DNA of 33,336 bases from an uncultured Bacteroidota bacterium (GCA_903924075.1 CAIYAG010000178.1:1-33336); one strand, 5' to 3'. Shown: positions 16,728 to 26,519, counted from the stretch's first letter. A program made the numbers and translations. Notes: generated by a model not told the origin, from the letters alone.

Positions 16728-17534
16728 ATGGACAAACTAACTGGCTTTACAACACAATTACAGAATTGGATATTTGGCTTCGGACCAAAATTGATCTCTG
16801 CTTTATTGGTATTTATAATCGGATTAACCATTATTAATTGGACCTCGAAGTTGGCCAAGAAAACGATGACCAAGCGTAAAGTGGATGCTTCATTGCAATC
16901 GTTTTTGTCGAGCATGGTGTCGGTTGGTTTAAAAGTGTTGTTGCTAATAACAGTAGCAGGAATGTTAGGCATTGAAACAACTTCTTTTGTGGCTATCATT
17001 GGCGCAATGGGTTTGGCTGTTGGTCTAGCATTGCAGGGTTCACTTGCCAATTTTGCGGGCGGTGTTTTGATACTGGTGTTCAAGCCTTTTAAAACGGGCG
17101 ATTTAATTGAAGCGGGCGGACAAAAAGGGGCTGTTCTTGAAATACAGATATTTAACACCATTCTCCTTACTGGCGATAATAAAACAATCATTCTGGCCAA
17201 TGGTGCAATCAGCAATGGCACCATTATTAACTATACCAAACACGGTAGCTTGCGTGTTGACATCAATGTTTTATTAGCTGGCGATACCAATATTGATAAA
17301 GCCAAAGAAATTGCATTGGATGTAATGAATGCACATCCGTTGGTATTGAAAGATCCTGCTGCAACAGTTAGTGTGATCAGCATTGCAGGAGGTATTACAC
17401 TTGGACTAAGACCTTTTACTTTAGAAGCAAATTTTGGAGATGTATTTACACAAGTACAAGAATCGCTGAAAAGAGCTTACGACGCTGCAGGCATTGGCGG
17501 ACCAACCCCAACCAGCATCGTTATCAGCAAATAG
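16728..17534 (+). CDS. MscS-family mechanosensitive channel
   Basis: A small-conductance mechanosensitive channel of 268 residues that releases solutes on hypo-osmotic shock, close in size to E. coli MscS (286). There are three membrane helices: about 20-40, 63-83 and the pore helix at about 88-118. The pore helix is rich in Ala/Gly (IIGAMGLAVGLALQGSLANFAGG), the pattern that packs the MscS pore. The cytosolic beta domain follows (FKPFKTGDLIEAGGQKGAVLEI, about 120-180), then the alpha/beta cage. The last residues are short, without the long tail of larger family members. It starts 18 bases after the tRNA and is followed after 24 bases by the ABC ATPase gene. Confidence 0.93.
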   Translation: MDKLTGFTTQLQNWIFGFGPKLISALLVFIIGLTIINWTSKLAKKTMTKRKVDASLQSFLSSMVSVGLKVLLLITVAGMLGIETTSFVAIIGAMGLAVGLALQGSLANFAGGVLILVFKPFKTGDLIEAGGQKGAVLEIQIFNTILLTGDNKTIILANGAISNGTIINYTKHGSLRVDINVLLAGDTNIDKAKEIALDVMNAHPLVLKDPAATVSVISIAGGITLGLRPFTLEANFGDVFTQVQESLKRAYDAAGIGGPTPTSIVISK

Positions 17535-17546
17535 GCTTTAGGTGCC

Positions 17547-17554
17547 TATCTTTG
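17547..17554 (+). promoter_or_regulatory. Candidate -7 box for the ABC ATPase gene
   Basis: TATCTTTG matches TAnnTTTG exactly and ends four bases before the ATG at 17559, implying a nearly leaderless mRNA. It lies in the 24-base gap after the mscS stop. Confidence 0.42.
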
Positions 17555-17558
17555 GTGC

Positions 17559-18536
17559 ATGGGTTTTTTAGAAGTTTCACATATCAGCAAAAAGCATGGC
17601 AACAATGTGGTTGTGGAAGACCTTAGTTTTTCGCAAGCTCGTTTTCAGAAATTGGCCATTGCAGGTGAAACGGGTTCCGGAAAAAGTACCTTGCTCAAAA
17701 TGATCGCTGGTTTAGTTCAGCCAGATAACGGACTAATTACATTCAATGATAAACACGTACTTGGCCCGGAGTTTAGACTCGTACCCGGCCACCCAGACAT
17801 TGCCTACTTATCACAACACTTTGAATTAAGAAACTCATACAGGGTTGAGGAACTTTTATCATATGCCAATAAGTTAACCGAAGAAATGGCAAATGCCATT
17901 TTTGAAGTTTGCATGATCAATCATTTGGTAAAAAGAAAAACTGATCAATTATCTGGTGGAGAAAGGCAACGAATTGCAATTGCTAGATTATTGATTGGTT
18001 CTCCGAAATTATTGATCTTAGATGAACCTTATTCTAATCTGGACCTGATTCATAAAAACATTTTAAAAAATATCATTCGCGAGATCGGCAATAGTTTACA
18101 AATTACTTGTCTCATGGTTTCGCATGACCCTTCTGATCTATTACCTTGGGCTGATGAAATTATCTTGATGAAATCTGGCATCATTGTGCAACAAGGAAAA
18201 CCGGAACAAGTGTATCGCCATCCCTCAAGTGCCTATGCAGCGGGCTTATTGGGAGATTATGCTATTTTACCTTCAAGGCTTTCTGATGCATTTAGAAGAT
18301 TTGCAGGCTTTGTAGAAAATGGGAACGAAATTTTTGTAAGACCCGAATATTTTAAAATAGTTTCTGAACACGATGGTGTAGAAGCGATTGTAAGAGAGCG
18401 CATTTTTATGGCTGGCATATATGCTTTAGAGCTATCAATTGCCGATACGAATATCACGATCAAAACAATGCAAAAGCATCCACAAAAAGGTGATCGAATT
18501 TTTATTGCACTCGAAAAAGAAGCATTTGAAAAATAA
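17559..18536 (+). CDS. Orphan ABC transporter ATP-binding protein
   Basis: A 325-residue ATPase with all ABC motifs: Walker A GETGSGKST (36-44), Q-loop AYLSQHF (Q86), signature LSGGERQR (131-138), Walker B LLILDEP (151-157), D-loop SNLD and switch His in VSHD (about 187). After the nucleotide-binding domain (about 1-230) is a roughly 95-residue C-terminal domain with IFVRPEYFKIV, resembling the TOBE-like regulatory domain of PotA/CysA/FbpC import ATPases. No permease or binding-protein gene is adjacent, so its partner must lie elsewhere if it belongs to a transporter; the substrate is unknown. The start at ATG 17559 is supported by the box four bases upstream. It converges on the dehydrogenase gene with a 6-base gap. 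Confidence 0.88.
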   Translation: MGFLEVSHISKKHGNNVVVEDLSFSQARFQKLAIAGETGSGKSTLLKMIAGLVQPDNGLITFNDKHVLGPEFRLVPGHPDIAYLSQHFELRNSYRVEELLSYANKLTEEMANAIFEVCMINHLVKRKTDQLSGGERQRIAIARLLIGSPKLLILDEPYSNLDLIHKNILKNIIREIGNSLQITCLMVSHDPSDLLPWADEIILMKSGIIVQQGKPEQVYRHPSSAYAAGLLGDYAILPSRLSDAFRRFAGFVENGNEIFVRPEYFKIVSEHDGVEAIVRERIFMAGIYALELSIADTNITIKTMQKHPQKGDRIFIALEKEAFEK

Positions 18537-18542
18537 TATCCT

Positions 18543-20705
18543 TTATTTATCAATTGCAAAAGCAATATAAGAATCCCCGGTTTTTGCTTTTAATTTTCCG
18601 CCGCCGCAAGCAATTACCACATATTGTTTCCCATTTTTTTCATACACAGCAGGTGTTGCAAATCCGGCAGCAGGTAAATCTAATTCCAATAAAAGTTTTC
18701 CGGTTCGTTTATTGAATGCCCGAAACTTTGCGTCTTTAGTTGCTGCAATAAAAATTAATCCTCCAGCAGTAACAACAGGCCCGCCATAATTTTCGGTACC
18801 TGAATGAATTCCTTTTGCTTTTAATTCTGGATAATCTCCGATTGTATCTTTCCAAACAAGTTCACCAGTATTTAAATTGATCGCATTCAATGTGCCCCAT
18901 GGTGGTGCAACTGCAGGATATCCTTCTTTGGTTAAAAATTTATTATAGCCTGTTGCAGAATAAGGCATTTTGTACCATTCATCTGAAGGACGAATAGGTG
19001 CAATGAATTTTTGTTTTTGTAAGGATGCATCATTTAAAATGAAGCTTGCCAATGCTTTCTTTTCTGTTGGAGATAATTGTGGCAATGCAGGCATCATTCT
19101 TCTTCCAGTAGTTAATAAAGAAGCGAATTGATCTTCTGAATATTTTTTATTGATGTCAACTAATGGAGGATAGTTTCCTGCACCTTTTTGATCAGGACCA
19201 TGACAAGGCATGCAAGTGGTTTTATACAATCTTTCTCCAGCCATCAAATTCGTCTCAGCTACAATTGGCTTGTCTTTCAAATCAACCATCGTCAGCACCC
19301 ATGGCATTTCACTTGCATTTACATATAAGATTCCTGTTGTGGGATCAAATGCTGGTCCACCCCACTCTGCACCCCCATCAAACCCTGGAAAAATAACCGT
19401 TCCTTCTTTTGAGGGTGGGTTAAACATATTGCCTGTTTTGTAAGTAGCCAATCTTTTCTTGATGTCTTGATAGGAAGAATCTGGCACAAGATTATTCAAA
19501 TCCATTTCTAATAAAGCTTGTCTTGCAAATGGTTTAAAAAATGAAGGAATGGGTTGTGTAAGAGAAGGTTTCTCACCATTCAATTCACTTACACTGGGTA
19601 CAGCAGTTTCATTGATCGGATAAATGGGTTTTCCAGTAACACGGTCAAAAAGAAAAATGAAACCACTCTTACTGACACTTACAACAGCATCTCTTTTTTT
19701 CCCGTCCTTAGTAATATTAACAAGCACTGGAGCAGTAGGTAAGTCTCTATCCCAGATATCGTGATGCACCGTTTGAAAGTGCCAGATCCGTTTACCGGTT
19801 TGCGCATCAAGTGCTAATACAGCATTGGCATATAAATTATCGCCGGTTCTTTTACCGCCATAAAAATCGTACACAGCAGAGCCAATAGGTGCAAATACAA
19901 TTCCTCTTTCTTCATCCATACTAAAACCAGCCCATGCATTAGCACCACCCACATGTTGATAGGCTTCTTTATTATCCCAGCTTTCAAAACCCGGTTCACC
20001 CGGTTGCGGAATGGTATGAAAGATCCAACGCAATTTTCCTGTGTGCACGTCATAGGCACGAATATGGCCTGGTGCTGCAGCTGCTTCTTCTGCAACCCTG
20101 GTCCCTACGATGATCATGTCTTTATAAATGATACCTGGGGTGGTAGATGCGACATATAAATTACTTGCATCAACTCCAAGATCCTGGTGCAGATCAATCT
20201 TACCATTGTTTCCAAAAGAAAGAATGGGTTTCCCGTTTTCTGCATTGATACAATACATGGAGCCACTGGCAGAATAAAAAATGCGTTGATCGTTGTTCCC
20301 GTTTTTATAAAATGCTACACCTCTGCACACATTCATAGAAAAATAGCCGCCCCCTTTTGCCGAACTTGAATTGGGTTCTGCTGGATCGAATACCCATTGT
20401 TGCTTTCCGGTTGCAGCATCCAGTGCAAATAATTTAAGCTTCGGAGATACACCATATAAGATCCCATCAATGATTAATGGATTCCCTTGAATTTGTGTCT
20501 TATCATCCGCATCACCTGTATGGTATTCCCAAGCTATTTTTAAAGTGCTAACATTATTTGTATCTATCTGAGTTAAACTAGAATAGTGGTTGTTAGCTTT
20601 GTTGCCTCCGTAATTGGTCCATTCAACAGCCTGCTTACAAGACAAACTGACACCAATTATTAAAATAAGAATAATCGTACTCCTAAGTCTTTGTAATGGA
20701 AGCAT
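18543..20705 (-). CDS. PQQ-dependent dehydrogenase lipoprotein with internal cytochrome c domain
   Basis: A quinoprotein dehydrogenase of 720 residues, of the membrane glucose dehydrogenase-like type, that would oxidise a sugar or alcohol in the periplasm. The ATG at 20705 gives LRSTIILILIIGVSLSC with a lipobox cysteine at residue 23; a TTG six codons upstream is less likely. Propeller blades with WxxDxxTGK-type repeats fill residues about 30-480. The motif HHDIWDRDLPTAP is typical of PQQ enzymes. A heme c domain then interrupts the propeller: CMPCH at 498-502 with a likely Met ligand in RRMMPALPQ (about 537-538). The last blades follow (about 600-720), including GTENYGGPVVTAGG. Heme c probably passes the electrons onward. 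No PQQ biosynthesis gene is in the window. Confidence 0.9.
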   Translation of the reverse strand: MLPLQRLRSTIILILIIGVSLSCKQAVEWTNYGGNKANNHYSSLTQIDTNNVSTLKIAWEYHTGDADDKTQIQGNPLIIDGILYGVSPKLKLFALDAATGKQQWVFDPAEPNSSSAKGGGYFSMNVCRGVAFYKNGNNDQRIFYSASGSMYCINAENGKPILSFGNNGKIDLHQDLGVDASNLYVASTTPGIIYKDMIIVGTRVAEEAAAAPGHIRAYDVHTGKLRWIFHTIPQPGEPGFESWDNKEAYQHVGGANAWAGFSMDEERGIVFAPIGSAVYDFYGGKRTGDNLYANAVLALDAQTGKRIWHFQTVHHDIWDRDLPTAPVLVNITKDGKKRDAVVSVSKSGFIFLFDRVTGKPIYPINETAVPSVSELNGEKPSLTQPIPSFFKPFARQALLEMDLNNLVPDSSYQDIKKRLATYKTGNMFNPPSKEGTVIFPGFDGGAEWGGPAFDPTTGILYVNASEMPWVLTMVDLKDKPIVAETNLMAGERLYKTTCMPCHGPDQKGAGNYPPLVDINKKYSEDQFASLLTTGRRMMPALPQLSPTEKKALASFILNDASLQKQKFIAPIRPSDEWYKMPYSATGYNKFLTKEGYPAVAPPWGTLNAINLNTGELVWKDTIGDYPELKAKGIHSGTENYGGPVVTAGGLIFIAATKDAKFRAFNKRTGKLLLELDLPAAGFATPAVYEKNGKQYVVIACGGGKLKAKTGDSYIAFAIDK

Positions 20706-20815
20706 CGCGTTAGGTTTATACAAGAAATATAAATATAATTATCAAATTAGAGCTGCCCAGTTTTAAAATAAAAATGAAAATAGAGTAACATACTACTTCC
20801 TTTTCGTATCTAATT

Positions 20816-20827
20816 ATTACTAGTAAT
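20816..20827. promoter_or_regulatory. 12-base palindrome in the divergent region
   Basis: ATTACTAGTAAT is a perfect palindrome near the middle of the 204-base region between the divergent dehydrogenase and type IX cargo genes. In A+T-rich DNA a palindrome of this length can arise by chance, so a regulatory role is only a possibility. I identify nothing else in 20706-20909. Confidence 0.2.
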
Positions 20828-20909
20828 CTGTTAATTGGGTTCTCGGTAGCAATTAAAGAAGTTATTTAGTTTAATTTAGCCTATAAACCGAAAGTGGTAC
20901 CTTAACGAT

Positions 20910-23900
20910 ATGCCTTATTCAAAGCGACTTGCAGTTGTTGTTTTTCTTTGTTTTGTCTCTTTGTATTCAAAGGCGCAAACCGATACTGCTTTTTGGTTTG
21001 CTGCACCAGCCATAACATCTGGTCATGCAGACCGTCCTATCGTTCTAAGGATTTCAAGTTATGAATTGTCATCTATTGTTACAATTAGCGAACCTGCTAA
21101 CCCCTCATTTCCAACTCTGACTTATACTTTAAACCCTTTTTCGGCCCAAACAATCGACTTAACCTATTTGATCACTCAAATTGAATCTGAGCCACATAAT
21201 ACAGTATTGAATTTTGGAATTAAAATAGCTGCTACAACAAATATATCTGCGTATTACGAAGTAGAGGGTAAGGTTGGAGCTGGTTATAATAATCCAGAAA
21301 TATTTCCACTGAAAGGAAATATCAGTAAGGGATTAAATTTTATGATCCCGGGTCAAAAGCAGTTTGATAATCGTGTTTACGCTAGTACTAACAACCCGAT
21401 TACCCCTGCACCAAATAGTGGGTTTGTAATTGTTGCTACAGAAGATAATACTTCAATTGATATCACACCAAGTAACCCGGCAGTTGGGCATCCAGCTTCA
21501 CAAAAATTTAGTATCATTCTAAACAAAGGGCAGTCGTACTCAGTTATTGCAAGCAACCCAATAGGCCCCGCTCATTTGGTTGGAAGTATAGTAACTGCCA
21601 ATAAGCCAATTTGTGTTACTATCTATGACGATTCGATCGGGCCACCAAATTTAAGTTATGATTTATGTGGCGATCAAATTGTTCCAGAAGAAGCTAATGG
21701 TGAAGAGTTTGTGATTGTTAAGGGAGAACTAAATGTAAATAACTCAGGCGCCGATTATTATAATATTCTTGCTACATCAAATAATACAGATATTTTTTTG
21801 AATGGGGCAACAAGTCCAATTGCTACGATACAAAGAGGTCAAGTATATTCCAATCAGCTTAACCAAACTAGTCTGTATATAAAAACAAGTAATCCAGTTT
21901 ATGTAAATCAATTAACTGGAACAGGAAATGAAATGACTTTTACTGACCTGCCTAGTATTCATTGTACAGGTTCTTCAATGGTTTCGTTTGTTCGCTCCAT
22001 GGCTTACAATTTTTACTTAAACCTTTTATGCAAAAAGGAATCAGTTGATAGTTTTTATCTTAATGGTGTTACTGGTATTATTAAAGGTTATATGTTTTCA
22101 CCGGTTCCTGGAACTAATGGAGATTGGATGTTTGCACGTATTTCTCAATCAAACTTGTCGAACATTAATACATTAATCCCTGCGGACGGGTCAACCATAA
22201 GAATTTCTAATACGCTTGGATTATTTCATCTTGGTTTTTTAAATGGCGATTTATCTACTGGTGCAGTACTTGGTTATTTTTCAAATTATGCTCAAACTAC
22301 TTTAGCACCCGTCTCTGCAGGAATAAAATGTGCGGGCAATAATATTAGCCTTTCATCTACTCTTGTTGCTGGTACAACGTATCAATGGACAGGCCCAAAT
22401 AATTTCAATGCCACTACCAATAATACCACAATAGTCAATGCATCCCCTAGTAGCAGTGGATATTACAAAGTGCTAGCTAACATCATGGGCTGTGGAACTT
22501 TTACAGATAGTGTTCTAGTTAATGTGCATCCTTTGCCAACAGTAACTATGTCGGCCGGCGATTCGATTTGTTTAGGCGATTCGAAAACATTCAAAATGGA
22601 TTTTACTGGAGCTGCACCTTGGACATTCAGCTATACTGATGGAACCAAAATTGATACTGTTCAACAAATTAGTAGTACACCTTACTCATTAGTGGTAAAA
22701 CCAAATGTAAATACTACTTACACATTAAATCATATTACCGACTCTAATACCTGTACCGCTACTGCTTCAACAAGCACTTTAGATATTGTACGCTTGGTGA
22801 AAATAAATCCACTCCCAACTGCTGCATTTAATTTTTCCTCGGTACAATGCGAAAACAGGACCGTATTATTTACAGATAGCTCTTCTGCCAATGCAGGTTT
22901 TTTAACCCGCTGGAACTGGGATTTTGGTGATGGCACAAAAAAAGATACCACTAGTGGGGCAACATTTGGGAAGGTATTTACCAAATGGGGTAATTACTCG
23001 ATCCGCTTAATGGTGGAAACCAATAATGGTTGTAAAAGCGATACTACTATTTCTAACAAACTGATCAATGCACTCCCCCATGTTGGATTTATTTTGCCAG
23101 AAGTTTGTGTAACAGATGGAACAGCAACATTTACAGATACTAGTTCTATTGCAGATGCAAGTCAGTCGCAATTCACCTGGAGCTGGAAAATATTTCCAGG
23201 AACCAACAATAACAAGCAACCCGTTTTTGTAGACCCCACTGCACAAAATGCAAAAGTGTTGGTTACAAAAGAAGACTACTATAATACGATGCTGAAGGTT
23301 ACTAGTAAAGATGGATGTGTTGATTCCTTATTTCAAATGCTTACTGTAAACGGGCCAACACCAAAAGCTAGTTTTGTGATACAAAATGCAACTGGCTTAT
23401 GTAGTAATGATTCTGTTAGGATCATGAACACCTCAAATGTTGCTTTTGGGAGTATTACAAGATTAGATATTGTTTGGGATGCGATCAATGCTCCAGCAGT
23501 TAAAGTTCCAGATGAAAATCCGATCGACAGTTTTATATATGCGAGAAGGTATTCTAATTTCCCATCTCCAGCTACTAAGACCTACACAGTAAAACTGATT
23601 GCCTTTTCTGGTAATGCTGCAAGTTGTCAGAATACTGCTACGCAGATTGTAACCATTAATCGTAGTCCGCAAATAATATTTACAAAGCCACGCGATATTT
23701 GTTTGGATGCTTCACCTAGAATCATTGTACCACAAGCAACATGGTTTACTGGTTTTCCTGTTGCATCCAATACTTATTCAGGTAAGGGCATTACTAATAA
23801 TTCTACTGGGCTATTTGATCCTTCTATCACAGGTGCTGGAACTTTTAATATTCAATTTTTACAGGTGAGTGATAAGGGTTGTAAAGATTCGGTAACACAG

Positions 23901-25205
23901 CCGATCACTGTATGGCCATCACCTGTTGCAAAATGGGGTGTGAGTGCAACACTTTGCGAAAAAAATCAAATACTTTTCACAGATAGTTCTGTGGCTAATT
24001 TTAGTAATATCGCACAACGACTTTGGGTTTTTGATGATGGCACTACTGCCACTAAAAACAATGCGGATACTTTTTCGCATGTATATGCTGCTGCAAAAAT
24101 TTATCAGACTAGTTTAAAAGTAATCACAGATAGTGGTTGTGTGAGCACCATTAATTTGCAGCCTTTGAATGTACATTATCTTCCAAAAGTTGATTTCAGT
24201 TTGCCTTCCATTTGTTTGCCTGATGGCAGGGGGCAATTCAATAGCAGTAGCACAATTGCTGATGCCACCGAATCCTTGTTTAGTTATCGTTGGAATTTTA
24301 ACGACCCCAACGATCCAACAAGTTCAACCCTGATGAATCCGATTCATAAATACTCGGCACTCGGGCCTTATAATGTGCAACTCATTGTTCGAACCAATAA
24401 TAATTGTGTTGATAGTAGTACCAAAACATTAAGTACCATTTATCCGCAACCTAAGGCTGATTTTTCTGCAACCAGTTTAGAAGTGTGTACGAAAACAAGT
24501 ATTCAATTCACCGACTTGAGTGATGGGAAAACTAGTGCCATCAATAGTTGGACCTGGGACCTTGCAAATGGCGATGCATCAGCCATTCAAAATCCTTCCA
24601 AGAATTTTATTGATACTGGCAATTTTCAAATCAAATTGTTCATCACTAATGTTCAGGGTTGTGTAAGTGATACTGCCATCAAACAAGTGGTAGTGCATCC
24701 TTATCCTGTGCTGATCATGGGTAATTCTAAATTGGTCTTAGAAGGGGGAACTGTTGCATTAAGTGCGCAGTATATCTATGGAACACAATTAAGTTATTTG
24801 TGGACGCCTTCACAATTCTTAAATAGCGATACTGCTCGAGTGCCGATGTCATCCCCTATTGATGATATCACTTATAAATTATTATTAACAGGAATTGGTG
24901 GATGTTCTGTTTCAGATACTTTGTTTGTAAAAGTTTTAAAGTCGCCCATGATTCCTAATGCATTCTCTCCAAATGGAGATGGCATCAACGATACCTGGCA
25001 AATTCAGTATCTTGAATCTTATCCTGGTACAACAGTTGATATTTTCAATCGATACGGCCAAAAAGTATTTAGTTCTGTTGGTTATAATAAGCCATGGGAT
25101 GGTAGATACAATGGAAAAATATTACCAGTTGGAACCTATTATTATGTAATCAATCCAAAAAATGGAAGGGCCATCATGAGTGGTTCAGTAACAATTTTAT
25201 TGTAA
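20910..25205 (+). CDS. Giant secreted protein: IgGFc-binding-like, PKD repeats, gliding/T9SS C-terminus
   Basis: A 1431-residue cell-surface or secreted protein. After a signal peptide (residues 1-22, ending YSKAQ) comes a domain of about 350 residues resembling the IgGFc-binding-protein N-terminal family (MIPGQKQFDNRVYAST, SGFVIVATEDNTSIDITP). An Ig-like segment follows (about 465-550). Several PKD-type modules lie between about 640 and 1250, with motifs such as WNWDFGDGTKKDT, WVFDDGT and YRWNFNDP. The last 90 residues are the gliding-motility-associated (CHU_C, type B) sorting domain: PNAFSPNGDGINDTW, VDIFNRYGQKVF, KPWDGRYNGK, LPVGTYYYVI. It is therefore predicted cargo of the type IX secretion system. 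The binding target is unknown. Cysteines recur once or twice per module. It converges on murA with a 3-base gap. Confidence 0.9.
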   Translation: MPYSKRLAVVVFLCFVSLYSKAQTDTAFWFAAPAITSGHADRPIVLRISSYELSSIVTISEPANPSFPTLTYTLNPFSAQTIDLTYLITQIESEPHNTVLNFGIKIAATTNISAYYEVEGKVGAGYNNPEIFPLKGNISKGLNFMIPGQKQFDNRVYASTNNPITPAPNSGFVIVATEDNTSIDITPSNPAVGHPASQKFSIILNKGQSYSVIASNPIGPAHLVGSIVTANKPICVTIYDDSIGPPNLSYDLCGDQIVPEEANGEEFVIVKGELNVNNSGADYYNILATSNNTDIFLNGATSPIATIQRGQVYSNQLNQTSLYIKTSNPVYVNQLTGTGNEMTFTDLPSIHCTGSSMVSFVRSMAYNFYLNLLCKKESVDSFYLNGVTGIIKGYMFSPVPGTNGDWMFARISQSNLSNINTLIPADGSTIRISNTLGLFHLGFLNGDLSTGAVLGYFSNYAQTTLAPVSAGIKCAGNNISLSSTLVAGTTYQWTGPNNFNATTNNTTIVNASPSSSGYYKVLANIMGCGTFTDSVLVNVHPLPTVTMSAGDSICLGDSKTFKMDFTGAAPWTFSYTDGTKIDTVQQISSTPYSLVVKPNVNTTYTLNHITDSNTCTATASTSTLDIVRLVKINPLPTAAFNFSSVQCENRTVLFTDSSSANAGFLTRWNWDFGDGTKKDTTSGATFGKVFTKWGNYSIRLMVETNNGCKSDTTISNKLINALPHVGFILPEVCVTDGTATFTDTSSIADASQSQFTWSWKIFPGTNNNKQPVFVDPTAQNAKVLVTKEDYYNTMLKVTSKDGCVDSLFQMLTVNGPTPKASFVIQNATGLCSNDSVRIMNTSNVAFGSITRLDIVWDAINAPAVKVPDENPIDSFIYARRYSNFPSPATKTYTVKLIAFSGNAASCQNTATQIVTINRSPQIIFTKPRDICLDASPRIIVPQATWFTGFPVASNTYSGKGITNNSTGLFDPSITGAGTFNIQFLQVSDKGCKDSVTQPITVWPSPVAKWGVSATLCEKNQILFTDSSVANFSNIAQRLWVFDDGTTATKNNADTFSHVYAAAKIYQTSLKVITDSGCVSTINLQPLNVHYLPKVDFSLPSICLPDGRGQFNSSSTIADATESLFSYRWNFNDPNDPTSSTLMNPIHKYSALGPYNVQLIVRTNNNCVDSSTKTLSTIYPQPKADFSATSLEVCTKTSIQFTDLSDGKTSAINSWTWDLANGDASAIQNPSKNFIDTGNFQIKLFITNVQGCVSDTAIKQVVVHPYPVLIMGNSKLVLEGGTVALSAQYIYGTQLSYLWTPSQFLNSDTARVPMSSPIDDITYKLLLTGIGGCSVSDTLFVKVLKSPMIPNAFSPNGDGINDTWQIQYLESYPGTTVDIFNRYGQKVFSSVGYNKPWDGRYNGKILPVGTYYYVINPKNGRAIMSGSVTILL

Positions 25206-25208
25206 ATA

Positions 25209-26519
25209 TTAGTGTGCTACACGTTTGATATCTGCACCCAAATTTCTCAGACGATCATCAATGAATTGATAACCCCGATCGATCTGTTCAATATTTTGAA
25301 TGTTGCTTTTTCCTTCGGCACTTAATGCAGCAATGAGCAATGCTTGACCAGCTCGAATATCCGGACTACTCATAGTTATCCCACGTAATGCCTGTTTTCT
25401 ACCAAGTCCAATCACCGTTGCACGATGCGGATCGCAGAGAATAATTTGTGCACCCATATCAATGAGTTTATCTACAAAGAATAATCTACTCTCAAACATT
25501 TTCTGATGTACCAACACACTGCCAATGGCTTGTGTGGCAACCACCAAAACAATACTTAACAGGTCTGGTGTAAAGCCTGGCCATGGATGATCATAGATCG
25601 TTAAAATCCCACCATCCATATAAGTTTGGATCTCGTAAGAATCTTGCGCAGGAATATAAATATCATCGCCCTTGATCTCTAATTGAATACCGAGTTGTTG
25701 AAATTTTTCTGGGATCACACCCAAGTGTTCAATACCTGCATTCTTGATAGTGAGCGCGCTTTGTGTCATTGCAGCGAGGCCAATGAAACTTCCGATCTCG
25801 ATCATGTCTGGCAACATACGATGTGTTGTTCCGCTTAACTTTTCAACTCCTTCAACCACTAATAAATTGCTACTGATGCCACTGATCTTTGCACCCATCC
25901 GGTTCAGCATTTTGCATAATTGCTGAATATAAGGTTCACATGCTGCGTTATAAATTGTTGTTGTACCCTCTGCTAAAACTGCTGCCATTAAAATATTAGC
26001 AGTTCCTGTTACAGATGGTTCATCTAAACACATGAAGCAACCATGTAATCTTGGTGAGCTTAACTTAAAGCAACTATGCAGATCATCATACTCAAACTTT
26101 GCACCAAGTTTTTCAAAACCAATGATATGCGTATCTAATCTTCTTCTACCAATTTTATCACCGCCTGGTTTTGGAATATAGGCTCTGTGAAAACGAGCAA
26201 GCATCGGGCCTGCAAGCATCACACTTCCACGAAGTCTTCCTCCTTTCTTTCTAAATTCTTCTGATGCTAAAAAGTCGATATCAATAATATCCGCCTGAAA
26301 TTCACAAGTGTCGCGTGAGATCCGATTTGTTTTTACGCCGATATCTTCTAATAATTCAATCAACAGGTTCACATCTAAAATATCAGGGATATTCGTGATG
26401 GTCACTTTTTCAGCAGTTAATAAAACAGCAGAAATAATTTGAAGTGCTTCGTTTTTGGCACCCTGTGGCTGAATCTCGCCATGTAATTTATTACCACCAA
26501 TTACTTCGAAGGAACTCAT
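25209..26519 (-). CDS. murA: UDP-N-acetylglucosamine 1-carboxyvinyltransferase MurA, Cys-to-Asp type
   Basis: MurA transfers enolpyruvate from PEP to UDP-GlcNAc, the first committed step of peptidoglycan synthesis, in the cytosol. The 436-residue protein (E. coli 419) has the N-terminal PQGAKNEAL with Lys22, the GGRLRGSVMLAGP loop, the general-base motif WPGFTPDLLS, and SPDIRAGQALLIA near the C-terminus. The flexible active-site loop reads PGGDKIGRRRLDTH: Asp121 stands where most MurA enzymes have the Cys (E. coli Cys115) alkylated by fosfomycin. Known Cys-to-Asp MurAs remain active and resist fosfomycin, so resistance at this target is expected. Its start lies just beyond a terminator for the upstream DUF4290 gene, so it needs its own promoter. 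Confidence 0.94.
   Translation of the reverse strand: MSSFEVIGGNKLHGEIQPQGAKNEALQIISAVLLTAEKVTITNIPDILDVNLLIELLEDIGVKTNRISRDTCEFQADIIDIDFLASEEFRKKGGRLRGSVMLAGPMLARFHRAYIPKPGGDKIGRRRLDTHIIGFEKLGAKFEYDDLHSCFKLSSPRLHGCFMCLDEPSVTGTANILMAAVLAEGTTTIYNAACEPYIQQLCKMLNRMGAKISGISSNLLVVEGVEKLSGTTHRMLPDMIEIGSFIGLAAMTQSALTIKNAGIEHLGVIPEKFQQLGIQLEIKGDDIYIPAQDSYEIQTYMDGGILTIYDHPWPGFTPDLLSIVLVVATQAIGSVLVHQKMFESRLFFVDKLIDMGAQIILCDPHRATVIGLGRKQALRGITMSSPDIRAGQALLIAALSAEGKSNIQNIEQIDRGYQFIDDRLRNLGADIKRVAH

Noticed and set aside
16592-17224. Minus-strand open frame of 210 codons across the tRNA and mscS
   Set aside because: It is antisense to tRNA-Lys and to a clear MscS gene, and its protein shows no motif. The open frame follows from the codon use of mscS.
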